Positions 26,011 to 35,791 of a stretch of 64,000 nt of DNA are shown here, piece by piece. Position 1 is the stretch's first letter, and every line of letters begins with the position of its first letter. The position numbers and the translations under genes are program-made. Where the stretch lies: assembly GCA_964515555.1 (NCBI GenBank), contig CAZEVY010000005.1, positions 1-64,000 of the forward strand, in the 5' to 3' direction. Below the pieces are notes generated by a model. The model made no database searches. It saw nothing but the letters and a program-made list of their open reading frames with translations, and had not been told where the DNA came from. The DNA comes from CAZEVY01 sp964515555 (lineage in GTDB: Bacteria; Acidobacteriota; Terriglobia; Bryobacterales; Bryobacteraceae).

Positions 26011-27647
26011 ACTGGTCGAAGGCGTCGTTCTGGTCGGTGGTGGCGCTGCTGGCCTCGGTGCAGGGCGCCCTGATGCTGACGACGGCGGTGGACGACTCGC
26101 AGGTATTCGACGAGAGCATCCACCTGCTCACCGGCTACATCTACATCACCCAGGGCCGCTACAGCCTGGACTGCGAGCACCCGCCGCTGGCGCGCGCCCT
26201 GCAAGCCCTGCCGCTGCTGACGTTGCGGCCGAACGTCCCGGAGCGAATCCTCTCGTGGAACATCGAGTCGGCGTTCCGGGCGGCGGGCGTCTTCCTCTAC
26301 CGGAACACGATGAGCGCCGAGGCGCTGCTGATGCGCGCCCGGGGCGTCACCATGCTCATGACTCTGGGGCTGGGGATTCTTATCGCCGTGTGGACGAGGC
26401 GGCGCTTCGGCGACTTCGCCGCGCTGGTGGCGCACGCGCTCTACTCGCTCGATCCGAACATCATCGCGCACGGCCATTACATCACCACGGATCTCCCGGC
26501 GACCGCCGGTACGTTTCTGGCCGTCGCCGCCGCGGGAAGGTACCTGGAGAGCGGACGCCGGCGCGACGCGCTGTGGGCGGGCCTGGCGCTGGGGGTGGCG
26601 CTCTCGGTGAAGTTTTCGACGTGGTTCCTGGGCCCGGTGCTGGTTCTGCTCTGGGTTCTGGTGCGCGTGATGAGGTTGGGAAAGGGGAACCTGGCGGGCG
26701 TGGCCGCGATCGGGCTGGTGGCGTTGGCGGTGGTGGCGCTGGTTTACGTACCTGGTACCGTGTGGTACTTCCAGAATCCCGGTACCTTGTCGGCAGGGGA
26801 CGATTCGGAGCTGGGAAAGTGGCTGTCGCAGAAGGGGCTGCCGACCAGCATTCCGGGCCATCCTTTCCTGGCGAGCTTCTACTTCGTCGGCGGACATTCG
26901 CTGCGCGGTCACCAGGCGTACTTGATGGGCGAGATGTCGATGAGGGGGTGGTGGTACTACTTCCCGGTCGCGTTCCTGGTCAAGACGCCCGTTTTCACCC
27001 TGATTCTGCTGGCAGGGGCCGCGATCGCGCTCATCTGGAGGCGCGAGATAACCCTGCCATTGCTATTGATTAGCATTGTTCCCTTAATCTATATTCTACT
27101 GAGCATGACCAGCTCGCTCAATATCGGGCTGCGGCACATTCTCCCGATCTACCCGTTCGTCCACGTGCTGTGCGCGGCCGGGCTGACGGCCGGGGGAGCA
27201 TCGTGGATGCGGAAGCTCGTGCTGGCGGGGGTCTGCCTCGTCGGCGTGGAGACGCTTTGGGCGTACCCCAGGTACGTGGGCTTCTTCAGCCGGGCGGTAG
27301 GGGGTCCGGAGAACGGGCACATGTACCTGCTCGACTCGAACCTCGACTGGGGGCAGGATCTGAAGCGCCTGACCCGATGGTGGGAGTCGCGGGGGCGGCC
27401 GACGCTCTGTCTGAATTACTTCGGCATGGCCGACCCAGCCTACTACGGCCTGGTCTGGTTTAATGTGCAGAGAGGAACACAACAGATTGATTTCGATAGG
27501 GTTAACTGTGTCGTCGTGGTGAGCCGGAACTTCCTGCACCGGCTCTATAACAGCGAGTTCTACGGCCAGCTTCTCGACCGCGAGCCGGACTACGTGATCG
27601 GGTCCTCTTTGAACGTCTACGAGCCCAGAAAAGTGCCGATTCCGTGA
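26007..27647 (+). CDS. GT39/PMT-like polytopic glycosyltransferase
   Basis: A 546-residue membrane protein of the GT-C superfamily, ArnT/PMT-like. The first periplasmic loop carries the family's acidic and histidine motifs (FDESIHLLTGYIY, then LDCEHPPLARALQALP). Later segments include HGHYITTDLPATAGTFLAVA and VKFSTWFLGPVLVLLWVLV. The C-terminus (LLDSNLDWGQDLKRL, NYFGMADPAYYGL) is shared by a group of acidobacterial and planctomycete transferases. GTG 26007 was chosen because it overlaps the TGA of the TMTC-like gene; the longer frame upstream is antisense-type sequence inside that gene. Both enzymes probably glycosylate exported proteins, possibly the PEP-CTERM protein encoded next. Confidence 0.82.
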   Translation: MNWSKASFWSVVALLASVQGALMLTTAVDDSQVFDESIHLLTGYIYITQGRYSLDCEHPPLARALQALPLLTLRPNVPERILSWNIESAFRAAGVFLYRNTMSAEALLMRARGVTMLMTLGLGILIAVWTRRRFGDFAALVAHALYSLDPNIIAHGHYITTDLPATAGTFLAVAAAGRYLESGRRRDALWAGLALGVALSVKFSTWFLGPVLVLLWVLVRVMRLGKGNLAGVAAIGLVALAVVALVYVPGTVWYFQNPGTLSAGDDSELGKWLSQKGLPTSIPGHPFLASFYFVGGHSLRGHQAYLMGEMSMRGWWYYFPVAFLVKTPVFTLILLAGAAIALIWRREITLPLLLISIVPLIYILLSMTSSLNIGLRHILPIYPFVHVLCAAGLTAGGASWMRKLVLAGVCLVGVETLWAYPRYVGFFSRAVGGPENGHMYLLDSNLDWGQDLKRLTRWWESRGRPTLCLNYFGMADPAYYGLVWFNVQRGTQQIDFDRVNCVVVVSRNFLHRLYNSEFYGQLLDREPDYVIGSSLNVYEPRKVPIP

Positions 27648-27703
27648 CGGTTGCCTGCTAAGGTGAACCTGCCAAGCGACCTTAGAGTTTCGGCCTCATC
27701 CTA

Positions 27704-27732
27704 TTGACTCAATCAGGTTTTCCCCTTAAGAT
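27704..27732 (+). promoter_or_regulatory. sigma-70-type promoter of the PEP-CTERM gene
   Basis: TTGACT (27704-27709) and TAAGAT (27727-27732) are separated by exactly 17 bases. The predicted transcript would start near 27739, giving a leader of about 22 bases that contains a GGGGGAA ribosome site before ATG 27761. This separates expression of the surface protein from that of the two upstream glycosyltransferases. Confidence 0.55.
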
Positions 27733-27760
27733 GGGATTTCGCATCGGGGGAATTCCGTCA

Positions 27761-29550
27761 ATGTATCGGGCACTACGACTCGTCGTTTGCGTTCTCGCCT
27801 TAACCGCCTGCGCCATGGCCGCCACGATCACTTGGGACGGCGGCTCATTGACCACGCGGTGGGGATCCACGGGGAACTGGGACACCACCGTTCCGGTCGC
27901 AGGCGACTGGGCGCGGCTGGGCGCGGGCGCGAACGTGGAGAACCGCACCAATGCCGGTGCGCTCACCAGTATCGGGCCGATCGGCGCGCTGGATCTGTTC
28001 GCTTCGACTGCGTCGCTGACACTGAGCGGAAACTTCAGCTTCACGGTGGACCGGGGCGCAACCGCGGCGAATACAATCCTCAACGCGGGCACCATTCAAA
28101 TCAACAACGACTCGCGGCTTCACTACGATCTTGGCGCGAGCCTGACGGCCGGCACGCTGACGAATTCGAACTTCATCGTGCTTAGCGCCACCACCGCGAC
28201 TACCGAGTTGACCTGGCAGGACGGCACCCTCAACCTCACCGGAGGCGGCACCATCATCACGTCCAACGATTCCGATAACCTGTTTGCCGCCACGAATAAC
28301 CAGGTTCTGAACATCATCAATCAGACCATTGTTGGTTCCGGCAACCTCGGCGCCACCGACGGCGACGACCGTATCGTGTTGAACTCCCTGGGCACGATAG
28401 TCGCCGGAACTATCCAGTTGGATATCAACGGCACCTTCACCAACTCCGGCGGCTTCATTCTGGTTGGCGCCACTCGTAACCTGGACATCAACAATCTGTT
28501 CTTCCAGACCGGCGGCAATACGGTCGTTAACGCGAGCGGCGACCTGGACATGGTCGATGACCTGATCATGAGCGGCGGGACCTTCACCGCCAACGGCAGC
28601 GTCTCGGGTAACAACGTCACGCTCTCCGGGGGATTCGTCGGGGTGGGCGGTACGATGAGTATCGNNNNNNNNNNNNNNNNNNNNNNNNNNNNNNNNNNNN
28701 NNNNNNNNNNNNNNNNNNNNNNNNNNNNNNNNNNNNNNNNNNNNNNNNNNNNNNNNNNNNNNNNGGAACGCTCGATCTCGGTGGAACGCTTAGAGTAGAG
28801 ACCACGACCATAACAGGCGGTGTGATTAACGTCACCGGCGTTTTGATGCAGGTCGATGAAGGCACCCTCGGCATTGGTAACGATACAACCCTCACGATGA
28901 CGGGTGGAAGGGTAACGATCGCCTCCGGGGCCACCATGTTCGCCGAGAACGTCTTCCAAAGCGGCGGCACGCTGACGGTCAACGGTGTGCTGAACACCGG
29001 CGGTACCGCCAGCGGCGGTATCGGCGACGGCGAGAACATGACGGTCGGCACCCTGGGATATCTCATGGGCGCGGGTACGATCAACGTCGGCGGCGGACTG
29101 CTGACGGTCAACGGTACACACAAGATCGGGAATTCGCCGGGCACATTCACGGTAGCCGGTAATTACGCCCTCAACGGGACGCTGCTGCTCGACGTAGCGT
29201 CGGCGTCTTCTTACAGCGTGCTGAACATCGCCGGCAACCTGACGCTCGGCGCCGGTTCGATTCTGACGCTGGCGCCATTCCCGGGATCGACCTTCAACCT
29301 CCTGCTGAACGACGTACTCACGGTGCTGACCTGGACCGGCACCCGCACGGGGGCCTTCTTCAACTTCAACGCCAGCGGAGTCACGCAGGTCTTTAACGGG
29401 TTCTCGTTCACATCGCTCTACAACCCGAACAGCCTACAGTTCACGGTCACGGGAGTTCCCGCACCGGTCCCCGAACCATCGACGGTTGCCTTGATGCTGG
29501 GGGGCCTCGCCGCGATAGCCGGGTACCGGCGATACCGTCGCCGATCCTGA
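27761..29550 (+). CDS. PEP-CTERM beta-repeat surface protein (interrupted by assembly gap)
   Basis: An exported protein in two readable parts. The N-terminus has a signal sequence (YRALRLVVCVLALTACAMAA), which also contains a possible lipobox LTAC. After it come glycine/asparagine/threonine-rich beta-strand repeats (TITWDGGSLTTRWGSTGNW, then many short T-L-T-x-G-G units) like autotransporter-associated or beta-helix repeats. The last 30 residues are a PEP-CTERM sorting signal: VPEPSTVALMLGG, a hydrophobic helix and YRRYRRRS. The 100 Ns at 28665-28764 lie inside the gene. The frame differs before and after them, as expected if the true gap length is not 100, so this is one gene. PEP-CTERM proteins are sorted by exosortase, which is not in the window. 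Confidence 0.8.
28665..28764. other. assembly gap of 100 Ns
   Basis: Exactly 100 undetermined bases, a conventional placeholder for a gap of unknown length. It falls in the repetitive middle of the PEP-CTERM gene, which explains why assembly broke there. Confidence 0.98.
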
Positions 29551-29628
29551 CATTCCGCGTCCCGTCGCCCTCCGGCGGGCGCGCCCTTGCACCCCCGGCG
29601 GCCGCCCACCGACAATAGAGAGAAGCTC

Positions 29629-31926
29629 GTGTCGCGCCCGAAGTACGCCCTGGCAATGATTACGACCGGCGTGCTGCTGGCCGCCTGCCGCACCGACAAG
29701 ACCCGGCTTCTGGCGACGGGCAACAAGTACTACGATCAGGGCAAGTTCCTGGAGGCGTCCGTCATCTACCGGGCGGCTCTGGCCCGCGACGGCCGGTACG
29801 AAGAGGCGCACTACAGGCTGGGCCTGGCGGAGATAGGGGCGGGCCACCCACGGCTGGCCGCGGGAGCCTTCCGCCGCTCCTGCGAGCTCAATCCGCGCCG
29901 CATCGAGGCCTGCGCCAAACTGGGCGACCTCATGTTGACTTCGTACCTGGCGTCGCCGGTCCGCAGCCAGGAGATGATCGACGAGATCGACGACGTCGCC
30001 GAACTGTTGATCCGGCAAAACGCCCAATCCTTCGAGGGACTGCGGCTTCGGGGCTACATTCACCTTCTGGCGGGCCGGAGGCAGGAAGCCCTTACCGCCT
30101 TCGAGACGGCTAATCGCTCGCAGCCGAACCAGGGCAAGCTGGTGGTCCTACTGGCGGAAATGCTCGCCGCCGACAACCGGGCTTCCGAGGCCGAGGCTCT
30201 GCTCACCGATTGCCTCCGGGCCGACCCCCAGTACGGACCCGCCTATGACGCGCTGTACCGCCTCTACTGGCTTCAGGCGAGACGGCCGGAGGCCGAGCAG
30301 GTGCTGCTCGACAAGGTCGCCAGGGTTCCTGCCTCGACCGACTGGTGGCTGCAACTGGCGTCGCATTACCTGCGCGTGGGGCGCCGCGACGAGATGCAGC
30401 GGACCGTGGAGCGGATGACCGCCCAGACGCGCCTGCCCATCCGGTTCCTGAAGGCGGGCGACTTCTGGTTCGGGCTCGGCGACCTGAATCGAGCGATCGA
30501 CAGCTACCAGCGGGGTCTCGAGGAGGATCCCAGGAGGGCCGTCGAATACCAGAAGAAGATGGTCGAGTGCCTGTACGCGGCGGGACTGTCGGGCAAGGCG
30601 TTGGGGCTTGCCGAGGAGCTCGTGCAGAAGTATCCCGACGATCCCGAGTGTCTGGGGCTCAAGGCGCTGCTACAGCTCAGGATGGGCGGCTTGCAGAACA
30701 TCGACGCCGCCGTGACGGGGCTTCGCACGGCGGTCCGGCATCAGGCTGCGAGCGGCCCGCTGCACTTCCGGCTGGGCGAGGCATTGGTCCTGGTTCGCGA
30801 ATACGACGAGGCGGCGAGGCACCTGGAGAAGGCCATCGAGCTTCGCCCGCAGCTATACGCCGCGCGCATCGCGCTGGGCGAATTGCACCTGACGCGACGA
30901 GATTTTGGCAAGGCGCTGCGGGTGGCGGAAGAAGTTCTTCAGGTGCTTCCGCAGGACCTGAGCGCCCTGATGGTGCGCGCCTCGGCCTGGATCGGACAGG
31001 GCGAGACGGCCAAGGCGCGACGGGACCTCGCCGAGGTGCTCGCGGTGCGGAAGGATCTGCCCAGGGCCGTGCTGGCGATGGCCTCGCTCGACTTGAGCGA
31101 GAAAAGATTCCGGGAAGCCGAAGGCGCCTACCGGCGGGTGTACGACGCCGATCCGCGAGACGCCTCCGCCTTGCAGGGGCTCGTCGAGACGCTGTTCGTG
31201 GCAGGGCGGGCGAAAGAGGCTCGCGCGCTGGTGGACGGCGAGGTGAAGCGCTTTCCCGATTCGTTCCCGCACCGGATGGTGCTGGCGGAGCTGGCGGCCC
31301 GCGAGCAGCGCTACGACGCAGCCATCGAAGAGCTGCGGTATCTGCTGTCGAAGGTGCCCTTGTCGCCCGAGTTGCACTATCGCCTGGGCGAGATCTACCG
31401 GCGCGCAGGGAAACACGAGCAGGCGGCCGCCGCGTTCGAGGATGCCGTCAAGGCCAATCCGGACTACGCGGAAGCTCATATGCAGCGCGCGATGGTCTAC
31501 ATGGGCCTGGAGCGCCGGGAACAAGCCATCCAGGCGTATCGCGAGGCCATCCGGCTGATGCCGGAAAACCCCGCCGCGAGGAACAATCTCGCCTACCTGC
31601 TGGCGCTCGACCGCCGCAACCTGGACGAGGCCTTGCAGCACGCGCAACGGGCGGTCCAGTTGGACCCCAGTCCGGCGGTCTACGACACGCTCGGCCTGGT
31701 GTTCCTGGAACGCGGGCTGATCGACAACGCCATCCAGATATTCGGGGACCTGGTGCGGAAGGCTCCCAAGGACGCCCACTACCGCTATCACCTGGGCCTG
31801 TCGCTTCTCCGCAAGGGAGACCGCGTCAAGGCAAGGCAGGAGCTTCAGGCCGCCCTCGCGCAAGGACCCTCACCCGACGAACAGAGACGCATCCGCCAAG
31901 CCCTCGCCAGAGTTCAGTCGAACTGA
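29629..31926 (+). CDS. TPR-repeat lipoprotein (PEP-CTERM-system PrsT-like)
   Basis: A 765-residue lipoprotein. The signal peptide ends in the lipobox LLAAC (ALAMITTGVLLAAC), so it is anchored by a lipidated cysteine. The rest is a long series of tetratricopeptide repeats, for example KYYDQGKFLEASVIYRAAL and PDYAEAHMQRAMVYMGLERR, then ARNNLAYLLALDRRNLDEAL. The layout resembles the TPR lipoprotein that accompanies PEP-CTERM/exosortase systems (TIGR02917), and it follows a PEP-CTERM gene after 78 bases, which supports that link. GTG 29629 was chosen because AGAGAGAAG lies just upstream and the signal peptide then starts correctly. It probably scaffolds surface-protein or polysaccharide assembly. 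Confidence 0.82.
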   Translation: MSRPKYALAMITTGVLLAACRTDKTRLLATGNKYYDQGKFLEASVIYRAALARDGRYEEAHYRLGLAEIGAGHPRLAAGAFRRSCELNPRRIEACAKLGDLMLTSYLASPVRSQEMIDEIDDVAELLIRQNAQSFEGLRLRGYIHLLAGRRQEALTAFETANRSQPNQGKLVVLLAEMLAADNRASEAEALLTDCLRADPQYGPAYDALYRLYWLQARRPEAEQVLLDKVARVPASTDWWLQLASHYLRVGRRDEMQRTVERMTAQTRLPIRFLKAGDFWFGLGDLNRAIDSYQRGLEEDPRRAVEYQKKMVECLYAAGLSGKALGLAEELVQKYPDDPECLGLKALLQLRMGGLQNIDAAVTGLRTAVRHQAASGPLHFRLGEALVLVREYDEAARHLEKAIELRPQLYAARIALGELHLTRRDFGKALRVAEEVLQVLPQDLSALMVRASAWIGQGETAKARRDLAEVLAVRKDLPRAVLAMASLDLSEKRFREAEGAYRRVYDADPRDASALQGLVETLFVAGRAKEARALVDGEVKRFPDSFPHRMVLAELAAREQRYDAAIEELRYLLSKVPLSPELHYRLGEIYRRAGKHEQAAAAFEDAVKANPDYAEAHMQRAMVYMGLERREQAIQAYREAIRLMPENPAARNNLAYLLALDRRNLDEALQHAQRAVQLDPSPAVYDTLGLVFLERGLIDNAIQIFGDLVRKAPKDAHYRYHLGLSLLRKGDRVKARQELQAALAQGPSPDEQRRIRQALARVQSN

Positions 31927-31950
31927 GCGGCGAGGTTTGTGATAGGCGCG

Positions 31951-32373
31951 CTAGCGCTGCATGCGCAGCGCCGTGATCAGTTCCATCACCTTCGACCCCC
32001 TGGTGACGGGTTCGACGAGCACCACCTGATCGGCGCTGAGGATCATGTGGTCGGGAGCGTGCCACTCCTGGCCGCGCTTGACCAGGATGTTGGTGGCCGC
32101 GTTGGTCTTGGGATCGACGGCGCTCTTGACGTAATAGACTTCCCGCAGAATCGGGTGCGGCGTCGCGCCGTAGCCTTCCAGGCGCCCGAAGTAAACCTGG
32201 TTGTTCGTCAGCAGAACGGCCTGATACGGAGTCCTGGTGTTCACCCCAGGCTCGGGGGACCGCACATAGATCCACGCGCCCCCCGCGATGCACAAGGCCA
32301 GGGCGGCGACACCGACCGGGGCCATCCAGACAGGGAAAGTCCACTTCTTTTGAGTCTCTTCCATACTCTTCAT
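31951..32373 (-). CDS. single-pass membrane protein of unknown function
   Basis: A 140-residue protein with one N-terminal membrane helix (VWMAPVGVAALALCIAGGAWIYV) and a small soluble domain outside the cytoplasm. That domain contains YQAVLLTNNQVYFGRLEGYG, REVYYVKSAV and ILVKRGQEWHAPDHMILSAD. I recognise the pattern as conserved in uncharacterised bacterial proteins but know no function for it. ATG 32373 (MKSMEETQKK) fits the short pre-helix tail better than the start at 32424. The gene converges on the TPR lipoprotein gene; their ends are 24 bases apart. A 7-bp inverted repeat (GCGCTGC and GCAGCGC, 31954-31971) covers its last codons and could act as a shared terminator. Confidence 0.65.
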   Translation of the reverse strand: MKSMEETQKKWTFPVWMAPVGVAALALCIAGGAWIYVRSPEPGVNTRTPYQAVLLTNNQVYFGRLEGYGATPHPILREVYYVKSAVDPKTNAATNILVKRGQEWHAPDHMILSADQVVLVEPVTRGSKVMELITALRMQR

Positions 32374-32517
32374 TCTCGCCGAATGGCGGAGTGGCGCGCC
32401 GGGCCCCCGGAATCGCATTACCACGGCGGCGGCAATTCGTCTCGGGACACGGGCCTCCGGGGCCGCGCGTCCGCGCTACACTGAAACTGCGGCGCGCCAC
32501 GCCGCGTCGCACCCTGC

Positions 32518-35500
32518 ATGAGAGCTTTCCCGTTGGTCTGCGCGTCGATCCTGGCGTTGCCGCTGGCGGGCGAGAGCCGGCCCCAACGTTACGCGCTCAT
32601 CCTCGCCGATCCGCCGATGGCGCAAGTGGAGCCAGACGCGAAGAATCTGCGCACCGCCGCCGCACAGGATCATCTCCGCAAGATACAGGCCGCGCAGTCG
32701 GCGCTGCGGTCGGCGCTGGCCGGGCGCCGCGTGGCCGTCACGGGCGCCACCGACACGCTGCTGAACGCAGTCTACGTCGCGGCCCGTGAGGAGGACGCGG
32801 ACGCGCTGGCGGCCTTGCCTGGCGTCGCGCGGGTCGAGCCGATGCTGGCGATGAAGCGCCACATGGTTCGCGCGCCCGAGCTGGTTCGCGCTCAGGAAGC
32901 ATGGAACGGTCTGGGCGGGCCCGAGAACGCGGGCGGAGGCGTGAAGATCGGGGTGCTGGACACCGGCGTCGACCACACGCACGCCGCCTTTCGCGACGCC
33001 GGCTACATTCGCCCGGCGGGCTTTCCCAAGTGCCAGCCGCAGGATTGCGCGGGGTTCACGAACAACAAGGTCATCGTGGCGCGGAGCTACGTGCGCATGC
33101 TGGTGCTCGGCGAGGAGCCGGCGTTCTCGCGGCCCGACGATCTTTCGCCGCGCGACCGCGTGGGGCACGGCACGGCGACCGCGATGGTCGCCGCCGGCGT
33201 GCGGCACCAGACACCGCTCGGAATCGCATCGGGGGTCGCGCCCAGGGCGTTCGTCGGAAGCTACAAGATCTTCGGATCGCCGGGGGTCAACGACGTCACC
33301 TTCGACGACGTGGTCATCCGTGCGATGGAAGACGCGCTCATCGACGGCATGGACGTGATCGTGCTGGCGCTCGGCCGCGCTGCTTTGTGGGCGCCGGACA
33401 GTCGCGGGAGCGTCTGCAACCTTCAGAGCGGAGCGCCCTGCGATCCACGGGCCGACGCCGTCGAGAACGCCGTGCGCCGCGGCATGACGGTGGTGGTCTC
33501 GGCGGGCAACGACGGCGACCTGGGCCTGGCGCTGCCGACGCAAAACTCGATCCACACGCCGGGCACGGCGGGTTCGGCGATCACCGTGGGCGCCATCACT
33601 AACGCGCAGTTATACTATCCCGGCGTGCTGGTGGAAGGCGCGGCCGCCCCCGCGAATCTGCGCAGGATTCCCGCGCTGTTCGGCGCCGTGCGCCCCGCCG
33701 CCACGCTGCGCGGGCGGATGCGCGACGTGGCGCGCCTGGGCGACAACGGGCGGGCCTGCTCGCCGCTCGCCAACGACTCGCTGGCCGGGGCGATCGGCCT
33801 GATCGAGCGCGGCGACTGCTCCTTCGCCACCAAGGTCAACAACGCGCACAAGGCGGGAGCGATCGGCGTAGTGATCTACCGCAACAGCGGCGATTTCCTG
33901 TTCCCGCCGACGGGCCTCGCCGAGACCGCGATCCCGGCGGCCCTGATCGGCAACACGGACGGCGTGGCGCTGAAAGCGCACCTGGCGGCGGCGCCGGACC
34001 AGGCGACCGCGCTCGAACCGGCCGTCACAGCTTCGGCGATCGATCCCTACGTGGTCGCGTATTTCTCGTCGCAAGGCCCCAACATCGGCGCGTCGATCAT
34101 CAAGCCGGAGCTCGTTGCGGTCGGGCGACAGACCTATGTCGCCACGCAGGCGTTCGATCCAAACGGCGATATGTTCGACTCCAGCCGCTACACGGCCGTC
34201 GAAGGGACCAGCTTTTCGGCGCCGATGGTGGCCGGCGGCGTGGCCCTGGTCAAGCAGGCGCGCGGCGCGTTTACTCCGGTGCAACTGAAAAGCGCGGTGG
34301 TCAACACCGCCAACAACGACCTCGACGACTACGATTTCGACGACCGCCTGATCCAGGCGCGCGTCACCGGCGTGGGCGCCGGGCTCCTGGACGCCTCGGC
34401 GGCCGTGCGGACGACCCTCGTCGCGGAGCCGTCAACGCTCTCGTTCGGCGCGCTGGCGGCGGGAGCGGCGCTGCCGTCGCTGGGGCTGCGCATCTTCAAT
34501 ACCGGCTCGGGCGCCGCCAACATCGCCCTGCAGGTGCGGCCGCGGGACGCCAACGCCGCGACGCGCGTCACGCTCAGCGAATCGAACTTCGCGCTGGCGG
34601 CGGGTGCGAACCGGCAGATCACGGTGCGGCTGGAAGGCGCGCGACCGGCGCCCGGGGCCTACGAGGGCGACATCCTGGTCAACGGCGGCAGCGTGCCGAT
34701 CCGGGTTCCGTTCCTCTACCTGGTGGGCGACAACGTTGCGTTCAACGCTTTCCCGCTGCGGGGATTCGGCTTTCTCGGCAACGTCGGCGAGCGCATGCCG
34801 GGACGGCTCGCGGTCAAGGTGGTGGACCGCTACGGCCTGCCGGTGAACCTGGCGCCCGTGCGGTTCCGCGCCACGCTCGGCGGCGGCAGGATCGACACGG
34901 CCAACGCCTCGACCGACGCGCTGGGCATCGCCGAAGCGAGCATCGTCTTTCTCGGTTCGCAGCTCGGCGACCAGGAGTTCACCGTCGAATCGGGTCCGCT
35001 GACGGTGTTCTTCCCCGGCCGCGCGCGCCTGGTTCCGGTGATCCGAACGGACGGCGCGGTCAACGCAGCGAGTCTGGAAGTGGGCCGCGGCAACGCGCCG
35101 GGTTCGTACATGTCGATCTTCGGCCGGGGCCTGTCGGAGGTGACCAAGATCGGGACGACGGCCTCGCTTCCGCTTGCGCTCGCGCAAGTGAGCGTGAGCT
35201 TCGACGACCCGACTCGCGGCATCAGCCTGCCGGGGCGTCTGCACTTTGTCAGCGACGGGCAGATCAACGTGCAAATCCCCTGGGAGTTGCAGGGACTCAA
35301 CACGATCCTCATGAAAGTGAGCATCGGCGACACGTCGAGCGCGCTCTACGATGTGCCTCTGAACGATTATTCGCCGGGGGTTTTCGAGTACGTCGAGCCG
35401 TCCTCGGGGCGGCAGTTCGGGGTGGCGCAGGACGGGGCCAACCTGATCGGGACGGGCCGCCCGGCGGGGCGCAACCGCATCATCGTGATGTACGTGAACG

Positions 35501-35757
35501 GACTCGGCCCGGTCGACAATACGCCGGCTACGGGCGAACCCACGCCCGCGCAACCCCTGGCACGGACCAGGGTTTTACCTACAGTGACGTTCGGAGGAGT
35601 GGAGGGCGAGGTATCCTTCGCCGGCCTGACCCCGTTCTTCGTCGGGCTGTACCAGATCAACGTGCGTGTGCCGGCGTCGGCGCCGACCGGAATCCAACCC
35701 GTCGTGGTGACCGCGAATGGCGTCTCCTCAAAACCGGTCAATCTGCCGATTCAGTAA
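32518..35757 (+). CDS. secreted S8 subtilisin-like peptidase with PA domain and Solibacter C-terminal domain
   Basis: A 1079-residue secreted serine peptidase. A short signal peptide and an inhibitor-like prodomain (residues about 25-110) precede the catalytic domain, which has Asp148 (VLDTGVDHTH), His217 (VGHGTATA) and Ser565 (GTSFSAPMVAGG). A protease-associated domain (CSPLANDSLAGAIGLIERGD, KVNNAHKAGAIGVVIY) is inserted between the His and Ser blocks. Residues about 845-1079 are the Solibacter-type C-terminal domain (TIGR03437): VNAASLEVGRGNAPGSYMSI, FVSDGQINVQIPWEL and VTFGGVEGEVSFAGLTPFF. The peptidase probably degrades environmental protein. The domain combination is typical of this bacterial group. 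A second subtilase follows immediately. Confidence 0.92.
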   Translation: MRAFPLVCASILALPLAGESRPQRYALILADPPMAQVEPDAKNLRTAAAQDHLRKIQAAQSALRSALAGRRVAVTGATDTLLNAVYVAAREEDADALAALPGVARVEPMLAMKRHMVRAPELVRAQEAWNGLGGPENAGGGVKIGVLDTGVDHTHAAFRDAGYIRPAGFPKCQPQDCAGFTNNKVIVARSYVRMLVLGEEPAFSRPDDLSPRDRVGHGTATAMVAAGVRHQTPLGIASGVAPRAFVGSYKIFGSPGVNDVTFDDVVIRAMEDALIDGMDVIVLALGRAALWAPDSRGSVCNLQSGAPCDPRADAVENAVRRGMTVVVSAGNDGDLGLALPTQNSIHTPGTAGSAITVGAITNAQLYYPGVLVEGAAAPANLRRIPALFGAVRPAATLRGRMRDVARLGDNGRACSPLANDSLAGAIGLIERGDCSFATKVNNAHKAGAIGVVIYRNSGDFLFPPTGLAETAIPAALIGNTDGVALKAHLAAAPDQATALEPAVTASAIDPYVVAYFSSQGPNIGASIIKPELVAVGRQTYVATQAFDPNGDMFDSSRYTAVEGTSFSAPMVAGGVALVKQARGAFTPVQLKSAVVNTANNDLDDYDFDDRLIQARVTGVGAGLLDASAAVRTTLVAEPSTLSFGALAAGAALPSLGLRIFNTGSGAANIALQVRPRDANAATRVTLSESNFALAAGANRQITVRLEGARPAPGAYEGDILVNGGSVPIRVPFLYLVGDNVAFNAFPLRGFGFLGNVGERMPGRLAVKVVDRYGLPVNLAPVRFRATLGGGRIDTANASTDALGIAEASIVFLGSQLGDQEFTVESGPLTVFFPGRARLVPVIRTDGAVNAASLEVGRGNAPGSYMSIFGRGLSEVTKIGTTASLPLALAQVSVSFDDPTRGISLPGRLHFVSDGQINVQIPWELQGLNTILMKVSIGDTSSALYDVPLNDYSPGVFEYVEPSSGRQFGVAQDGANLIGTGRPAGRNRIIVMYVNGLGPVDNTPATGEPTPAQPLARTRVLPTVTFGGVEGEVSFAGLTPFFVGLYQINVRVPASAPTGIQPVVVTANGVSSKPVNLPIQ

Positions 35758-35760
35758 TAA

Positions 35761-35766
35761 TAGAAT
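35761..35766 (+). promoter_or_regulatory. TAGAAT -10-like box before the second subtilase gene
   Basis: TAGAAT lies 26 bases before ATG 35792 in the short gap between the two subtilase genes. No matching -35 hexamer is present 16-18 bases upstream, so the site is only a candidate. Confidence 0.3.
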
Positions 35767-35791
35767 TGTCCCTCGCATTGGAGCTTTTGGG

